Source of the DNA: an uncultured Porticoccus sp.
GTDB taxonomy: Bacteria; Pseudomonadota; Gammaproteobacteria; Pseudomonadales; Porticoccaceae
Direction: 5' to 3'
NCBI GenBank assembly: GCA_947259505.1
Contig: CAMYLT010000008.1
Span: forward strand, 1 to 64,000
Length of the DNA stretch: 64,000 bases
A program made the translations under genes and the position numbers. Positions 1 to 6,772 of this stretch are shown here, one piece after another. Position 1 is the stretch's first letter. Every line of letters begins with the position of its first letter. A model generated the notes under the pieces. It was given only the letters and a program-made list of their open reading frames with translations. It was not told where the DNA came from and ran no database searches.

Positions 1-75
1 GCTAAGTTTGACTGCCTTGATTTTGAAATCTGTTGTGTACTGCCAGGTCTTTCTTGGCTGTGTGTATTTCGGCAT
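1..75 (-). CDS. IS3-family transposase OrfA, N-terminal fragment (window edge)
   Basis: Only the first 25 codons are visible, starting at the ATG at 75. They read MPKYTQPRKTWQYTTDFK and then IKAVKLS. This matches the usual start of IS3/IS911-type OrfA proteins, whose N-terminal helix-turn-helix binds the element's inverted repeats. A good AGGAGGTGG ribosome-binding site lies just upstream. In this family OrfA is normally joined to OrfB by -1 frameshifting to give the active transposase; that part is off the window. Confidence 0.75.
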   Translation of the reverse strand, partial: MPKYTQPRKTWQYTTDFKIKAVKLS

Positions 76-127
76 GTCGCCACCTCCTGAATTATCAGAA
101 GGTGTCCACTAAAACGGGGGATCTACA
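1..127 (-). mobile_element. IS3-family insertion sequence, 5' end only
   Basis: The left edge holds the start of an insertion sequence read on the minus strand. Its tip begins TGTAGATCCCCCGTTTTAG at 127, followed by a ribosome-binding site (AGGAGGT) and the start of an OrfA-like transposase. IS3-family ends commonly begin TG, and the encoded N-terminus fits OrfA. The rest lies outside the window, so the second end and any target duplication cannot be seen. The tip abuts a truncated integron attC sequence (128-153). Confidence 0.8.
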
Positions 128-153
128 TGTCCGAGTGCTTTGACTTGTTAACT
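128..153 (-). other. Truncated integron attC site interrupted by the IS
   Basis: Read on the minus strand, the 3' end of the 246-aa gene runs into AGTTAAC (153-147), then AAGTCAAAGCACTCGGACA, and then directly into the IS tip. AGTTAAC is the exact reverse complement of GTTAACT (911-905) at the 5' boundary of the same cassette, as expected for the R'' and R' boxes of one cassette. The rest of the attC hairpin is missing because the IS sits in it. Confidence 0.65.
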
Positions 154-888
154 TTTGATACTCATCTTAACGAGGTGCTTCATAAAGGACGATGTCATTT
201 CAAATATAAGCTCAACTTCCTCTTCGATAACCGCATCATTATGCTTTACAAAGGTATTTTGGTATTTTGAATAGTAGTCAACGAGCGTTCTAAACATGTT
301 AGTGAATTGTTTTGACCCGCCGTTCTTACTGATAAAAACTCCGATTTCTGAAATCTGATTTTCTAGTGACGCCCCATTACTGAAAATGACCTTGAGAAGT
401 AGTTCCATTGAAAGCCTGAGGTCATCTAACAAATTCCGCTCAAAAACCCCATTACTAAACTTCATTAAAGACGATTCGTAGAGTCTTAGACTATCGGGGA
501 AACCAGCTAGCCAATGCTTTGCTTCGTCAACGAGAGTCACATTCAGCGTTTCAGAGCTAACACTTCCAAACTCAGAACCATACCTAGCAATTAACTGAAT
601 CTTTAAATTGTTTATAGCGTCGGCAACAGGCTGGTGAAGCTTTGGGTGCACACAAAGTTCCTTGATAATTTTGTATTGATCTTTCGGCTCAAAGCAACGC
701 AAGTTCTCAAGCAAAGCAGTTCGTTTATTCAGGGCTTCAAACGGATATGAGGCATGAGGAATAGTCACATTCAAGTCAAATGCGTAGCTAACAAATGCTC
801 TGACAATATTGTTGCCCGACAACCCTTGAGCAGTATCACCTAGGATATCTGATGCATGGGTAAGAAACATGTCCGGTATACCCTGCAC
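148..888 (-). CDS. Cassette-encoded abortive-infection/HEPN-like protein (246 aa)
   Basis: This soluble protein has no signal peptide or membrane segment. It starts at GTG 888 with an ACAGGAG ribosome-binding site six bases upstream. The N-terminal ~110 residues (motifs ILGDTAQGLSG, NKRTALLENL, YKIIKELC) resemble, from memory, a region found in small abortive-infection (AbiJ-like) defence proteins. The C-terminal ~100 residues look all-helical with a late QNTFVKHN segment, like a HEPN domain whose catalytic Arg is replaced by Gln. The gene has no promoter of its own and lies in a low-GC integron cassette between two attC sequences. A phage-defence or toxin-like role is inference; the family assignment is moderate to weak. 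Confidence 0.6.
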   Translation of the reverse strand: MQGIPDMFLTHASDILGDTAQGLSGNNIVRAFVSYAFDLNVTIPHASYPFEALNKRTALLENLRCFEPKDQYKIIKELCVHPKLHQPVADAINNLKIQLIARYGSEFGSVSSETLNVTLVDEAKHWLAGFPDSLRLYESSLMKFSNGVFERNLLDDLRLSMELLLKVIFSNGASLENQISEIGVFISKNGGSKQFTNMFRTLVDYYSKYQNTFVKHNDAVIEEEVELIFEMTSSFMKHLVKMSIKS

Positions 889-904
889 TTAAAACTCCTG
901 TAAA

Positions 905-982
905 AGTTAACGATTAAGCTAAGGGGCAGGCTTTAGCCTGTCCCAGCGAATGAAATGAGCAACTTCAGCGACTTGTTATAAG
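905..982 (-). other. Integron attC recombination site
   Basis: Read on the minus strand this has the layout of an attC site. It runs R'' (CTTATAAC, 982-975), L'' containing GCTGAAG, a spacer, a hairpin GGGACAGGC-TAAA-GCCTGCCCC, L' CTTAGC, and R' GTTAACT (911-905). L'' pairs with L' (GCTAAG) except for one extra G, the unpaired base typical of attC folds. R'' is the reverse complement of GTTATAAG at the start of the adjoining cassette (1583-1576). The stop codon of the 202-aa gene lies inside the site, as is common in cassettes. Confidence 0.82.
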
Positions 983-1573
983 ACGTGAAATTACGCTGGA
1001 ATAGAGTATTACACCACGGACTAAAAGATCTGAAATTCCAAATTCATGCTGTGCATTTTCAAAATGCGTGATCATTTTTTCAATCTCCGCCTTGCTGTAG
1101 TCTTTTGCGCTCTTCAATTGCTTTAGCTTTTCAGCAGAAAGGTTGTTTATGTAGCATATTTTGATATCAAAGGTTTCTTCTGGCTTCGATGGTAACGCTA
1201 CATTTATTTCTTTCTCTGACAATGTGCTTTCAGCTACATGAACGTTATAGTTTCTAAGCATTTTCATTATGTGGAATAGCGGGTTAGGCTGTTTGTATAT
1301 AATGTAGGTTTCGCGTTTTAGTTGTTTGAAATGCTGTTCTATAAACTCATCTATTCCAGCAAACTCTGCTAACGCAGCTCTAGTGTAGCCAGACGAGTGA
1401 GCCTTATTGCTGAGCATGTACTTTGATGATTCCCCGCCTATTTTTGAAGCCATATAAATAGCCGAGCAAAACCGATCATATAGATCACTGAATTCTCTTA
1501 GTCCTTCATCTGGTGTTGGGATGATGAGATAACCAGATTCCATTTTTGGAAACAGCGAATAGTCTAGGTTCAT
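965..1573 (-). CDS. Cassette-encoded HEPN-like hypothetical protein (202 aa)
   Basis: This is a soluble, helix-rich protein starting at ATG 1573. The segment KMLRNYNVHVAES (about residues 104-116) holds R-N-x-x-x-H, which fits the R-X4-6-H catalytic signature of HEPN ribonucleases. The surrounding helices agree, but the whole protein is not one I recognise. The start codon lies two bases after the cassette boundary box GTTATAAG, so there is no room for a promoter or a Shine-Dalgarno site. Expression would depend on read-through from upstream. The stop is inside the attC site. Function (RNase toxin or defence effector) is inference from one motif. Confidence 0.6.
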   Translation of the reverse strand: MNLDYSLFPKMESGYLIIPTPDEGLREFSDLYDRFCSAIYMASKIGGESSKYMLSNKAHSSGYTRAALAEFAGIDEFIEQHFKQLKRETYIIYKQPNPLFHIMKMLRNYNVHVAESTLSEKEINVALPSKPEETFDIKICYINNLSAEKLKQLKSAKDYSKAEIEKMITHFENAQHEFGISDLLVRGVILYSSVISRLITSR

Positions 1574-1575
1574 GG

Positions 1576-1611
1576 CTTATAACAGTCTGTTAATGATGGC
1601 TCTACCATCAT
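1576..1611. other. Cassette boundary box and hairpin at the right end of the array
   Basis: CTTATAAC (1576-1583, plus strand) is the boundary of the first cassette; on the minus strand it reads G^TTATAAG just before the 202-aa start codon. Immediately beyond it is a perfect inverted repeat, ATGATGG-CTCTA-CCATCAT (1593-1611). Whether this flank is an attI remnant or the end of another attC cannot be decided: no R''/L'' pair is evident and no integrase gene follows. Confidence 0.5.
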
Positions 1612-1886
1612 AATAATTATTAGCGTGCATTCCTGATAATTGGCCACATCAAAACTCATGTTTTGTAACCTTATGAAAAATAGCAGGATATTTACAATAG
1701 TTTGTTCGGGTTTCTATTAAAGAGGCCAAGCCATCTTTAATTCCGAGGTGTTGGCTTGTAGGAGGTGGCAGGGGGCAGTGCGTGGAAGGCATGTTGAATT
1801 TCCTTTTCTAGTCCCGGTCATATTTAACGACCCGTTGCCAAGTGTTCCATATTCTTTGGCTTCTCAAATCTACAGCTGATCGCCAG
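1612..1886. other. Intergenic junction between accessory patch and chromosome
   Basis: About 275 bases with no credible gene on either strand. Base composition changes here from AT-rich to the GC-richer backbone around position 1740. No integron integrase gene and no transposon end are seen. Minus-strand reading into the cassettes could start here, but I find no convincing promoter. Confidence 0.5.
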
Positions 1887-2204
1887 CTATTCTTCCACCC
1901 ACACTTTGCGGATCGGTTCGCCGAAATCGTCATAGATGATCTTTTCCTTGGGCTTGGCGGTGCGCTGGCTGCCAGTTTTGGCTTTCTTCTGTCGGCGGGA
2001 GTCCAGTGCGGCCATGACTTCGGGGATGGGGGTGCGCTCGGCTTTGGGCTGGTTAAAAAAGACGGTGGGCAGGCCTTCCATGGGATTGTCGCGACCGCTG
2101 ACTCCGCGGGGAATCTGGTGAATTTCACCACCTTTTTCCAGGAACTGCTCCACCTGCTGTTGCAGCTCGCGGCGGATCTGATGTTTGGTGGGCGTTTTGT
2201 TCAC
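1887..2204 (-). CDS. Conserved hypothetical protein (105 aa), basic and hydrophilic
   Basis: This small charged protein without cysteines or membrane segments starts MNKTPTKHQIRRELQQQVEQ at ATG 2204. The N-terminal helix is followed by GEIHQIPRGVSGRDN, a Gly/Arg motif that I recall as conserved in small gammaproteobacterial proteins, then a basic linker (RRQKKAKTGSQRTAKPKEK) and an acidic tail ending VWVEE. The make-up suggests nucleic-acid or RNA-polymerase binding, but I cannot name the family. It lies 33 bases downstream of the PHP phosphoesterase gene on the same strand and is probably co-transcribed with it. Confidence 0.7.
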   Translation of the reverse strand: MNKTPTKHQIRRELQQQVEQFLEKGGEIHQIPRGVSGRDNPMEGLPTVFFNQPKAERTPIPEVMAALDSRRQKKAKTGSQRTAKPKEKIIYDDFGEPIRKVWVEE

Positions 2205-2237
2205 AAAAGTTGGTCTGCCATAGGGGAATTGTCCATT

Positions 2238-3059
2238 CTACCAGTGATTCCAGACCGGTTGGCAGCTATCGGGCAGCGTCGGGAAATGACCGAGTTCTGC
2301 CCAGGGTTGACCCGGCTGGTGAAAATCGGAGCCGCAGGAGGCCAGCAGGCCCTTTTGCTGGCAGATGTCGGCCAGATCACGGGTCAGTTGCGGTAACTGC
2401 TTACCGGAGATGACTTCCATGCCCTGGCCACCGACGGCGCTGAAGTCGTCCAGCAGGGCCAGCAGTTTGGAGCGGGTGAGGTTGTATTTGTCTGGATGGG
2501 CCAGTACGGCGGTGCCGCCGGCATCGCGAATCCATTGGATGACCTGCGGCAGCGTGGCCCAGAATTGTTTGACATCGCCGGGCTTGCCAGCGCCCAGGTA
2601 TTTCTTGAAGGCCTGGCGGATGTTGGCGACAGCGCCGATATTCACCAGATGTTGGGCAAAGTGGGGGCGGCCGATATTGTCATTGTCCGCCAGTGCTGCG
2701 GCCCCGGCCAGGGTGTCCGGCAAACCGGCATGACAAAGTTTTTCGGCAATTTGTTCTGCACGCTGTTGACGAACGCGGTGCTGGAAATGGGTGCCGGCGC
2801 GCATGGCGTCGCTGTCCGGTTTGATATTTAGTCCGACCACGTGCACACCGATTTTGCGCCAGGTGGTGGAAAACTCGATTGCTGGAATCAGCTGGACCGG
2901 TTGGCTGGCAGACAGATCCAGTTGGTCGAAGGCGGCGGTGGTGTCGTGGTCGGTAATGGCCAGGGTGTCCACGCCGGAGTCGGCGGCGAGCTGCAACAGT
3001 TGTGCTGGAGCGAGGCTGCCATCGGAGCAGGTAGTGTGGCAGTGTAGGTCGAAGATCAT
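2238..3059 (-). CDS. rnm: PHP-domain phosphoesterase, RNase AM (YciV/TrpH)
   Basis: 273 aa, with the PHP metal-binding signature at the N-terminus (DLHCHTTCSDG, residues 3-13; AITDHDTTAA, about 34-43). Later metal ligands appear in EFSTTW, AVLAHPDKY and CGSDFHQPGQ near the C-terminus. Proteins of this length are the YciV/TrpH group. E. coli YciV (RNase AM) is a 5'-3' exonuclease that trims 5' ends of rRNA and also hydrolyses 3',5'-nucleoside bisphosphates. It is divergent from the SprT-like gene with only 55 bases between the starts. Cytoplasmic and complete. Confidence 0.88.
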   Translation of the reverse strand: MIFDLHCHTTCSDGSLAPAQLLQLAADSGVDTLAITDHDTTAAFDQLDLSASQPVQLIPAIEFSTTWRKIGVHVVGLNIKPDSDAMRAGTHFQHRVRQQRAEQIAEKLCHAGLPDTLAGAAALADNDNIGRPHFAQHLVNIGAVANIRQAFKKYLGAGKPGDVKQFWATLPQVIQWIRDAGGTAVLAHPDKYNLTRSKLLALLDDFSAVGGQGMEVISGKQLPQLTRDLADICQQKGLLASCGSDFHQPGQPWAELGHFPTLPDSCQPVWNHW

Positions 3060-3102
3060 CTGGCGATTATAGCCCCTTGTGTAGGCTCTGGGGGTTTGCC
3101 GT

Positions 3103-3108
3103 TATAAT
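3103..3108 (+). promoter_or_regulatory. -10 element TATAAT close to the SprT-like start
   Basis: A perfect TATAAT ends seven bases before the ATG at 3115, which would put the transcription start at or next to the start codon. No Shine-Dalgarno sequence precedes the ATG, so a leaderless mRNA is likely. A convincing -35 box at 17 bases is not seen. Confidence 0.5.
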
Positions 3109-3114
3109 GCACGC

Positions 3115-3639
3115 ATGGATTATGTCGCACCGATCAGTATTCTCCAGCAGCAACAAGTGCTTTCCCATACCACCCATTTCATCGAGATGGGTGGTGAGCT
3201 GTTGGGTCGGCGCTTTGCTGACGTGCCGGTGGCCTTTGACCTGCGCGGCCGCACAGCAGGAATGTACCGGGTAAAGGGTAAGCAACGGTTGATTCGCTAT
3301 AACCCGTGGATTTTTTCCAAGTATTTTGATGACAGCCTCAAGGTCACAGTGCCTCACGAGGTTGCTCACTATCTGGTGGATTGCCTTCACGGTATTGCCC
3401 AGGTCAGACCTCACGGCCCTGAATGGCGCAAGATTATGGACGCTTTTGGTGTGGACAGTCGCGCCACAGCCAGTTTTGATCTCGAGGGCATTCCGCGGCG
3501 CCGACAAAAGCAGTTTCCCTATCGTTGTGGTTGCCAGACCCATCATCTGGGCACCCGTCGTCATCACCGGGTACAACGTGGTGAGGCCCGTTATCGCTGC
3601 CGTGATTGCGGTGTTGCCCTGGTCAATGCTGGCCAATGA
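3115..3639 (+). CDS. SprT-like zinc metalloprotease domain protein
   Basis: 174 aa with the metallopeptidase motif HEVAHY (about residues 82-87), a further His in HGPEWR, and a C-terminal zinc ribbon (CGC-TH...YRCRDCG, about 141-168). This is the SprT/SprT-like family, related to the protease domain of eukaryotic Spartan. The bacterial function is not well defined. The start is set by the TATAAT seven bases upstream; no ribosome-binding site is seen, so leaderless translation is probable. The stop overlaps the GIY-YIG start (ATGA), so the two are co-translated. Confidence 0.85.
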   Translation: MDYVAPISILQQQQVLSHTTHFIEMGGELLGRRFADVPVAFDLRGRTAGMYRVKGKQRLIRYNPWIFSKYFDDSLKVTVPHEVAHYLVDCLHGIAQVRPHGPEWRKIMDAFGVDSRATASFDLEGIPRRRQKQFPYRCGCQTHHLGTRRHHRVQRGEARYRCRDCGVALVNAGQ

Positions 3640-3905
3640 GCTGGTTCGTCTACATGATCGAGGCCAGTGATGGCTCCCTCTACACCGGCATTACCACCGA
3701 CGTGGAACGACGCTTTGCGGAACATTGCGATGGCAAGCAGGGTGCCCGCTACTTCAATGGCCGCCAGCCGAAACAGGTGGTGTATGTGGAAGGGGCGCAG
3801 GATCGCAGCAGTGCTTCAAAGCGAGAAGCGGCGATCAAGCAATTACGGCGGGAAAAAAAGCTGGAATTGATTGCTGGAGAGACGGCTGATGACGGCAACG
3901 GTTAA
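3636..3905 (+). CDS. GIY-YIG nuclease superfamily protein (UPF0213/YhbQ type)
   Basis: 89 aa from the ATG at 3636, which overlaps the previous stop by ATGA. The GIY-YIG hallmark is VYMIEA (about residues 5-10) followed by SLYTGIT; the conserved Arg is in VERRFAEH and a later Glu in SKREAAIKQL. The single-domain length matches the YhbQ/URI group of small nuclease-like proteins with undefined cellular role. A longer frame starting at 3606 exists, but those codons lie inside the SprT-like gene and lack a ribosome-binding site. It overlaps the following acetyltransferase gene by 17 bases, so the three form one operon. Confidence 0.85.
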   Translation: MSWFVYMIEASDGSLYTGITTDVERRFAEHCDGKQGARYFNGRQPKQVVYVEGAQDRSSASKREAAIKQLRREKKLELIAGETADDGNG

Positions 3906-4134
3906 TCACGATTCTGCACAGCAGCTCTTTTATATTGAGCTGGAGCACGGCGATGCGGTGTTGGAATACCAGTTATTGCCGAACCAAACGGTAAATTTCA
4001 GTCGCACCTATGTGCCCGGTGAGTATCGCGGCAAGGGGCTGGCGGAAAAACTGGTGCGGACGGGATTGGCCTGGGCGAACCAGCAGGGGCTCAAGATCAG
4101 AGCCAGTTGTTGGTATGTGCAGAAATTCCTCTGA
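3889..4134 (+). CDS. GNAT-fold N-acetyltransferase (YjdJ type), probably frameshifted at the 3' end
   Basis: 81 aa from ATG 3889, inside the end of the GIY-YIG gene. The acetyl-CoA-binding motif is YRGKGLAEKLV (about residues 46-56), followed by GLKIRASCWYVQKFL, as in the small YjdJ-type GNAT proteins. Those proteins usually continue with a D-R-N-type motif, but here a TGA follows FL directly. Removing one base at about 4132 would continue the frame as DRNKEKRYRGRHY and end at 4207. The gene therefore looks frameshifted by one extra base near its end, or naturally short. Substrate unknown. Confidence 0.72.
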   Translation: MTATVNHDSAQQLFYIELEHGDAVLEYQLLPNQTVNFSRTYVPGEYRGKGLAEKLVRTGLAWANQQGLKIRASCWYVQKFL

Positions 4135-4264
4135 CAGAAATAAAGAAAAACGTTATCGAGGCAGGCACTACAAGGCAAGAAAAGCCGAAAGGGCAGAGTT
4201 TAGTTAGGCTAAATGAGCACCTAGAGGCTTTTCTTAACGCAGTAGCGGCCACGCAGATAGTTTT

Positions 4265-4546
4265 TTACTCGTAGGTGCAGAGGTAGGCGGTGTCGACTGC
4301 CACTTTCAATTGAAAAGTTTCGTTGGCGGCCACTTCAAAGCTCTTGCCCGCGATAAAGGTCTGCCAGTCATTGCTGCCGGGCAGTTTTACGGTCAGAGCG
4401 CCACTGACCACGGTCATCACTTCTTTCTTGCTGGTGCCGAATTCGTATTCGCCTGGCGCCATCACGCCGACAGTGGCGGGCAGGGTTTCGGTCTGGAAGC
4501 CGATGGAAACCACCGTGCCGTCAAAGTATTCGTTCACTTTAAACAT
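4265..4546 (-). CDS. ppnP: Pyrimidine/purine nucleoside phosphorylase
   Basis: 93 aa, the usual full length of the PpnP/YaiE (formerly DUF1255) family, a single cupin barrel. Diagnostic stretches are [13 protein letters not shown] (5-17), [12 protein letters not shown] and the C-terminal AYLCTYE. PpnP cleaves several ribonucleosides with phosphate to the base and ribose-1-phosphate. It is cytoplasmic and stands alone between two plus-strand genes. The preceding 130 bases (4135-4264) hold only the out-of-frame tail of the GNAT gene and nothing else I can support. Confidence 0.9.
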   Translation of the reverse strand: MFKVNEYFDGTVVSIGFQTETLPATVGVMAPGEYEFGTSKKEVMTVVSGALTVKLPGSNDWQTFIAGKSFEVAANETFQLKVAVDTAYLCTYE

Positions 4547-4647
4547 GGAGATGCTCTCAACAGGTTGGAGAAAACTGGTTGGGTAAAAAATGCGCCGCTA
4601 TAGTACCCGCACTGCGCGGCCGATAGAATGCGCCCTTCGAGATTTTT

Positions 4648-5844
4648 GTGGACGTTGATGTGAAACCCTGGGATGTGATTGTCATTGGCGCGGGCGCGGC
4701 GGGCTTGATGTGTGCCGCAGTGGCCGGACAGCGCGGCCTGCGGGTGTTGGTGCTGGAGCGGGCCAATAAGCCGGGCAAGAAGATTCTTATGTCCGGGGGC
4801 GGGCGTTGCAACTTCACCAACCTCTACGTGGAGCCGGGCAACTTTCTGTCTGATAACCCGCACTTCTGCAAGTCGGCCCTGAGTCGCTACAGCCAGTGGG
4901 ATTTTATTGAACTGGTCAACAAGCACGGTGTTGCCTATCACGAGAAAACGCTCGGGCAGTTGTTTTGTGACAACAGCTCCCGGGACATTCTCGATATGTT
5001 GTTGGCAGAAGCCGAACAGGTCGGGGTGGTGTTGAAAGCCGGCTGTGATATCCGCGCGGTGGAATATGAGGGCAGCTTTCGGGTTGTGACAACCCATGGT
5101 GAGTTTCGCGCTGCCTCGCTGGTGGTAGCCTGCGGTGGCCTGTCGGTGCCGACCTTGGGTGGTTCCGACTTCGGTTATCGGCTGGCACAGCAGTTTGGGC
5201 ACAGTCTGATTCCGTTGCGCCCAGCACTGGTGCCCTTTACCTTTAGCGACGGTTTTAAACTGCTGTCGGAGAAACTCTCCGGTTTGTCAGTGCCTGTCAG
5301 AGTGAGCGCTGGGGGGCAGTCCTTTTTGGAAAACATGCTCTTTACCCACCGGGGGCTCAGCGGTCCCGCGGTGTTGCAGATTTCCAGTTACTGGCGCGAG
5401 GGCCACATGGTGCAGATCGACCTGTTGCCCGACATTGATGCCCGGCAGTGGTTGCTGGAGCTGAAAGCGGAACAGCCGAAGGCGCTGTTGCGCACGCTAT
5501 TGTCCCAACAGTTGCCCCGCAAACTGGTACTGGAGCTTGAAGCCATGTGGTGGCTGCAACAGGCGGAAAAACCCTTGGCCGAATGGTCGGATAAACAGTT
5601 GCTGGCAGTGGCCGAACAGATGCAGTGCTGGGAACTGAAACCCTCCGGCACCGAGGGCTACCGTACCGCTGAAGTAACGCTGGGTGGCGTGGATACCGGC
5701 GAGGTGTCCTCCAAGACTATGGAGAGCCAGCGCCAGCCTGGTTTGTATTTTGTAGGCGAGGTGCTGGATGTGACCGGTCACCTTGGGGGCTTTAATTTTC
5801 AATGGGCCTGGGCTTCCGGCGTAGCGGCTGGACAAAGTGTATAG
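4648..5844 (+). CDS. NAD(P)/FAD-dependent oxidoreductase, HI0933/YhiN family
   Basis: 398 aa starting at GTG 4648 (GTG 4660 is possible). The N-terminal FAD-binding motif is VIVIGAGAAGLMCA, with a GKKILMSGGGRCNFTN stretch typical of the YhiN/HI0933 flavoproteins. The C-terminal VGEVLDVTGHLGGFNFQWAW is the second FAD-contacting segment of this family. The biochemical reaction is unknown. No transmembrane segments, so a cytosolic flavoprotein. It is followed 14 bases later by a DUF2288 gene on the same strand, probably one transcript. Confidence 0.88.
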   Translation: MDVDVKPWDVIVIGAGAAGLMCAAVAGQRGLRVLVLERANKPGKKILMSGGGRCNFTNLYVEPGNFLSDNPHFCKSALSRYSQWDFIELVNKHGVAYHEKTLGQLFCDNSSRDILDMLLAEAEQVGVVLKAGCDIRAVEYEGSFRVVTTHGEFRAASLVVACGGLSVPTLGGSDFGYRLAQQFGHSLIPLRPALVPFTFSDGFKLLSEKLSGLSVPVRVSAGGQSFLENMLFTHRGLSGPAVLQISSYWREGHMVQIDLLPDIDARQWLLELKAEQPKALLRTLLSQQLPRKLVLELEAMWWLQQAEKPLAEWSDKQLLAVAEQMQCWELKPSGTEGYRTAEVTLGGVDTGEVSSKTMESQRQPGLYFVGEVLDVTGHLGGFNFQWAWASGVAAGQSV

Positions 5845-5857
5845 ATGAGTTGTTGAG

Positions 5858-6142
5858 ATGCTAAAAGAAGAATTGATACGGGAAACCGCCAAGATCGGTT
5901 GGCAGGAGCTGGAACGGTTTTTTGCCAATGGCACCACCATTTATGTGGCGCCGGAACTGGATATGATCGATGTGGCCTGGGAAATCTGTCAGGACAATAA
6001 GGTAAAGGTTCAGGAGTGGATGGCCGCCGGGCAGGTAGGGCAGGTCAGTGATGAGCAGGCCGCTACCTGGCTGGAAACCGACGCGCTGGTATGGTCGGTG
6101 GTGGTGAAGCCATGGGTGCTGGTGCAGCCGGTCAGCAACTAG
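5858..6142 (+). CDS. DUF2288 family protein
   Basis: 94 aa starting at ATG 5858, with no signal peptide. The sequence LIRETAKIGWQELERFFANG followed by VDVAWE-like and WLETDALVWSVVVKPWVLVQ matches the small DUF2288 family found in gammaproteobacteria and cyanobacteria. No function is known. It lies 14 bases after the YhiN-type flavoprotein gene and is convergent with yaeQ (12-base gap). Confidence 0.8.
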   Translation: MLKEELIRETAKIGWQELERFFANGTTIYVAPELDMIDVAWEICQDNKVKVQEWMAAGQVGQVSDEQAATWLETDALVWSVVVKPWVLVQPVSN

Positions 6143-6154
6143 TTCTGGGGCCAG

Positions 6155-6697
6155 TCAGCCTGGCAGCCAGCTTTCTGGCGTGATACTCAGGGTGGTGATT
6201 TCATCGCCAAACCAGGCAGCGTTATCCTGAATCGTCGCCTGCAGTGACATGGTGCGCTGGGCCATGGCGGCTAGTCCGGCGGTATCCTCCGGTGACAGAT
6301 AAATAACTCTGAGATTGTCAAAACGGTACAGGTCGCCCTGGATGTTCTGCCACCATATTGGCGCGTTGCGGGCGCCATAGGCGTAAACGATCACCTGCTC
6401 GGCCCGGTTGCAGGCCTTGCGGATGCGGCGCTCGTCGGGCAGCCCCACTTCAATCCACAGCTCGATTTCCCCCTGCAGGTTTTTTCGCCACAGATCCGGT
6501 TCGTCGTCGCTGGACAATCCCTTGGTGAAGTGCAGTTGTTCGTCGGCGTTGAGGGCAAAGGCCAGCAATCGAATCATCATCCGCTCGTCGGTTTCCGAGG
6601 GGTGGCGGGCGAGGGTGAGGGCATGGGACTGGTAATAGCCCCGATCCATATCCGAGACATTCAGCTCGGCTTTAAAAACGGTGGCTTTCAGTGCCAT
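6155..6697 (-). CDS. yaeQ: YaeQ family protein
   Basis: 180 aa, the family's standard length. Landmarks are the start MALKATVFKAELNVSDMDRG, HPSETDERMMIRLLAFAL, GEIELWIEVGLPDERRIRKA and a C-terminal TIQDNAAWFGD stretch. The YaeQ fold is a compact variant of the PD-(D/E)XK nuclease fold; E and D/E-rich positions are present, but a nuclease activity has not been proven. It was linked long ago to suppression of rfaH defects, a claim that is weakly supported. It follows the gene at 6773-7171 on the same strand after a 75-base gap. Confidence 0.87.
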   Translation of the reverse strand: MALKATVFKAELNVSDMDRGYYQSHALTLARHPSETDERMMIRLLAFALNADEQLHFTKGLSSDDEPDLWRKNLQGEIELWIEVGLPDERRIRKACNRAEQVIVYAYGARNAPIWWQNIQGDLYRFDNLRVIYLSPEDTAGLAAMAQRTMSLQATIQDNAAWFGDEITTLSITPESWLPG

Positions 6698-6772
6698 GAA
6701 GGAGTGTCTCGGGATGCGGCAGGATGATCGGGGCAGACAGGCCGCCCCGTGCTGTGGGTTGCGTCAGGTGGA

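Noticed and set aside
1584-1886. Integron attI site or integrase gene next to the cassettes
   Set aside because: No integrase frame in either direction and no clear attI-like double binding site; only a hairpin and the cassette boundary.
1842-2396. Plus-strand frame opposite the 105-aa and RNase AM genes
   Set aside because: Antisense to two well-supported genes; no ribosome-binding site or recognisable family.
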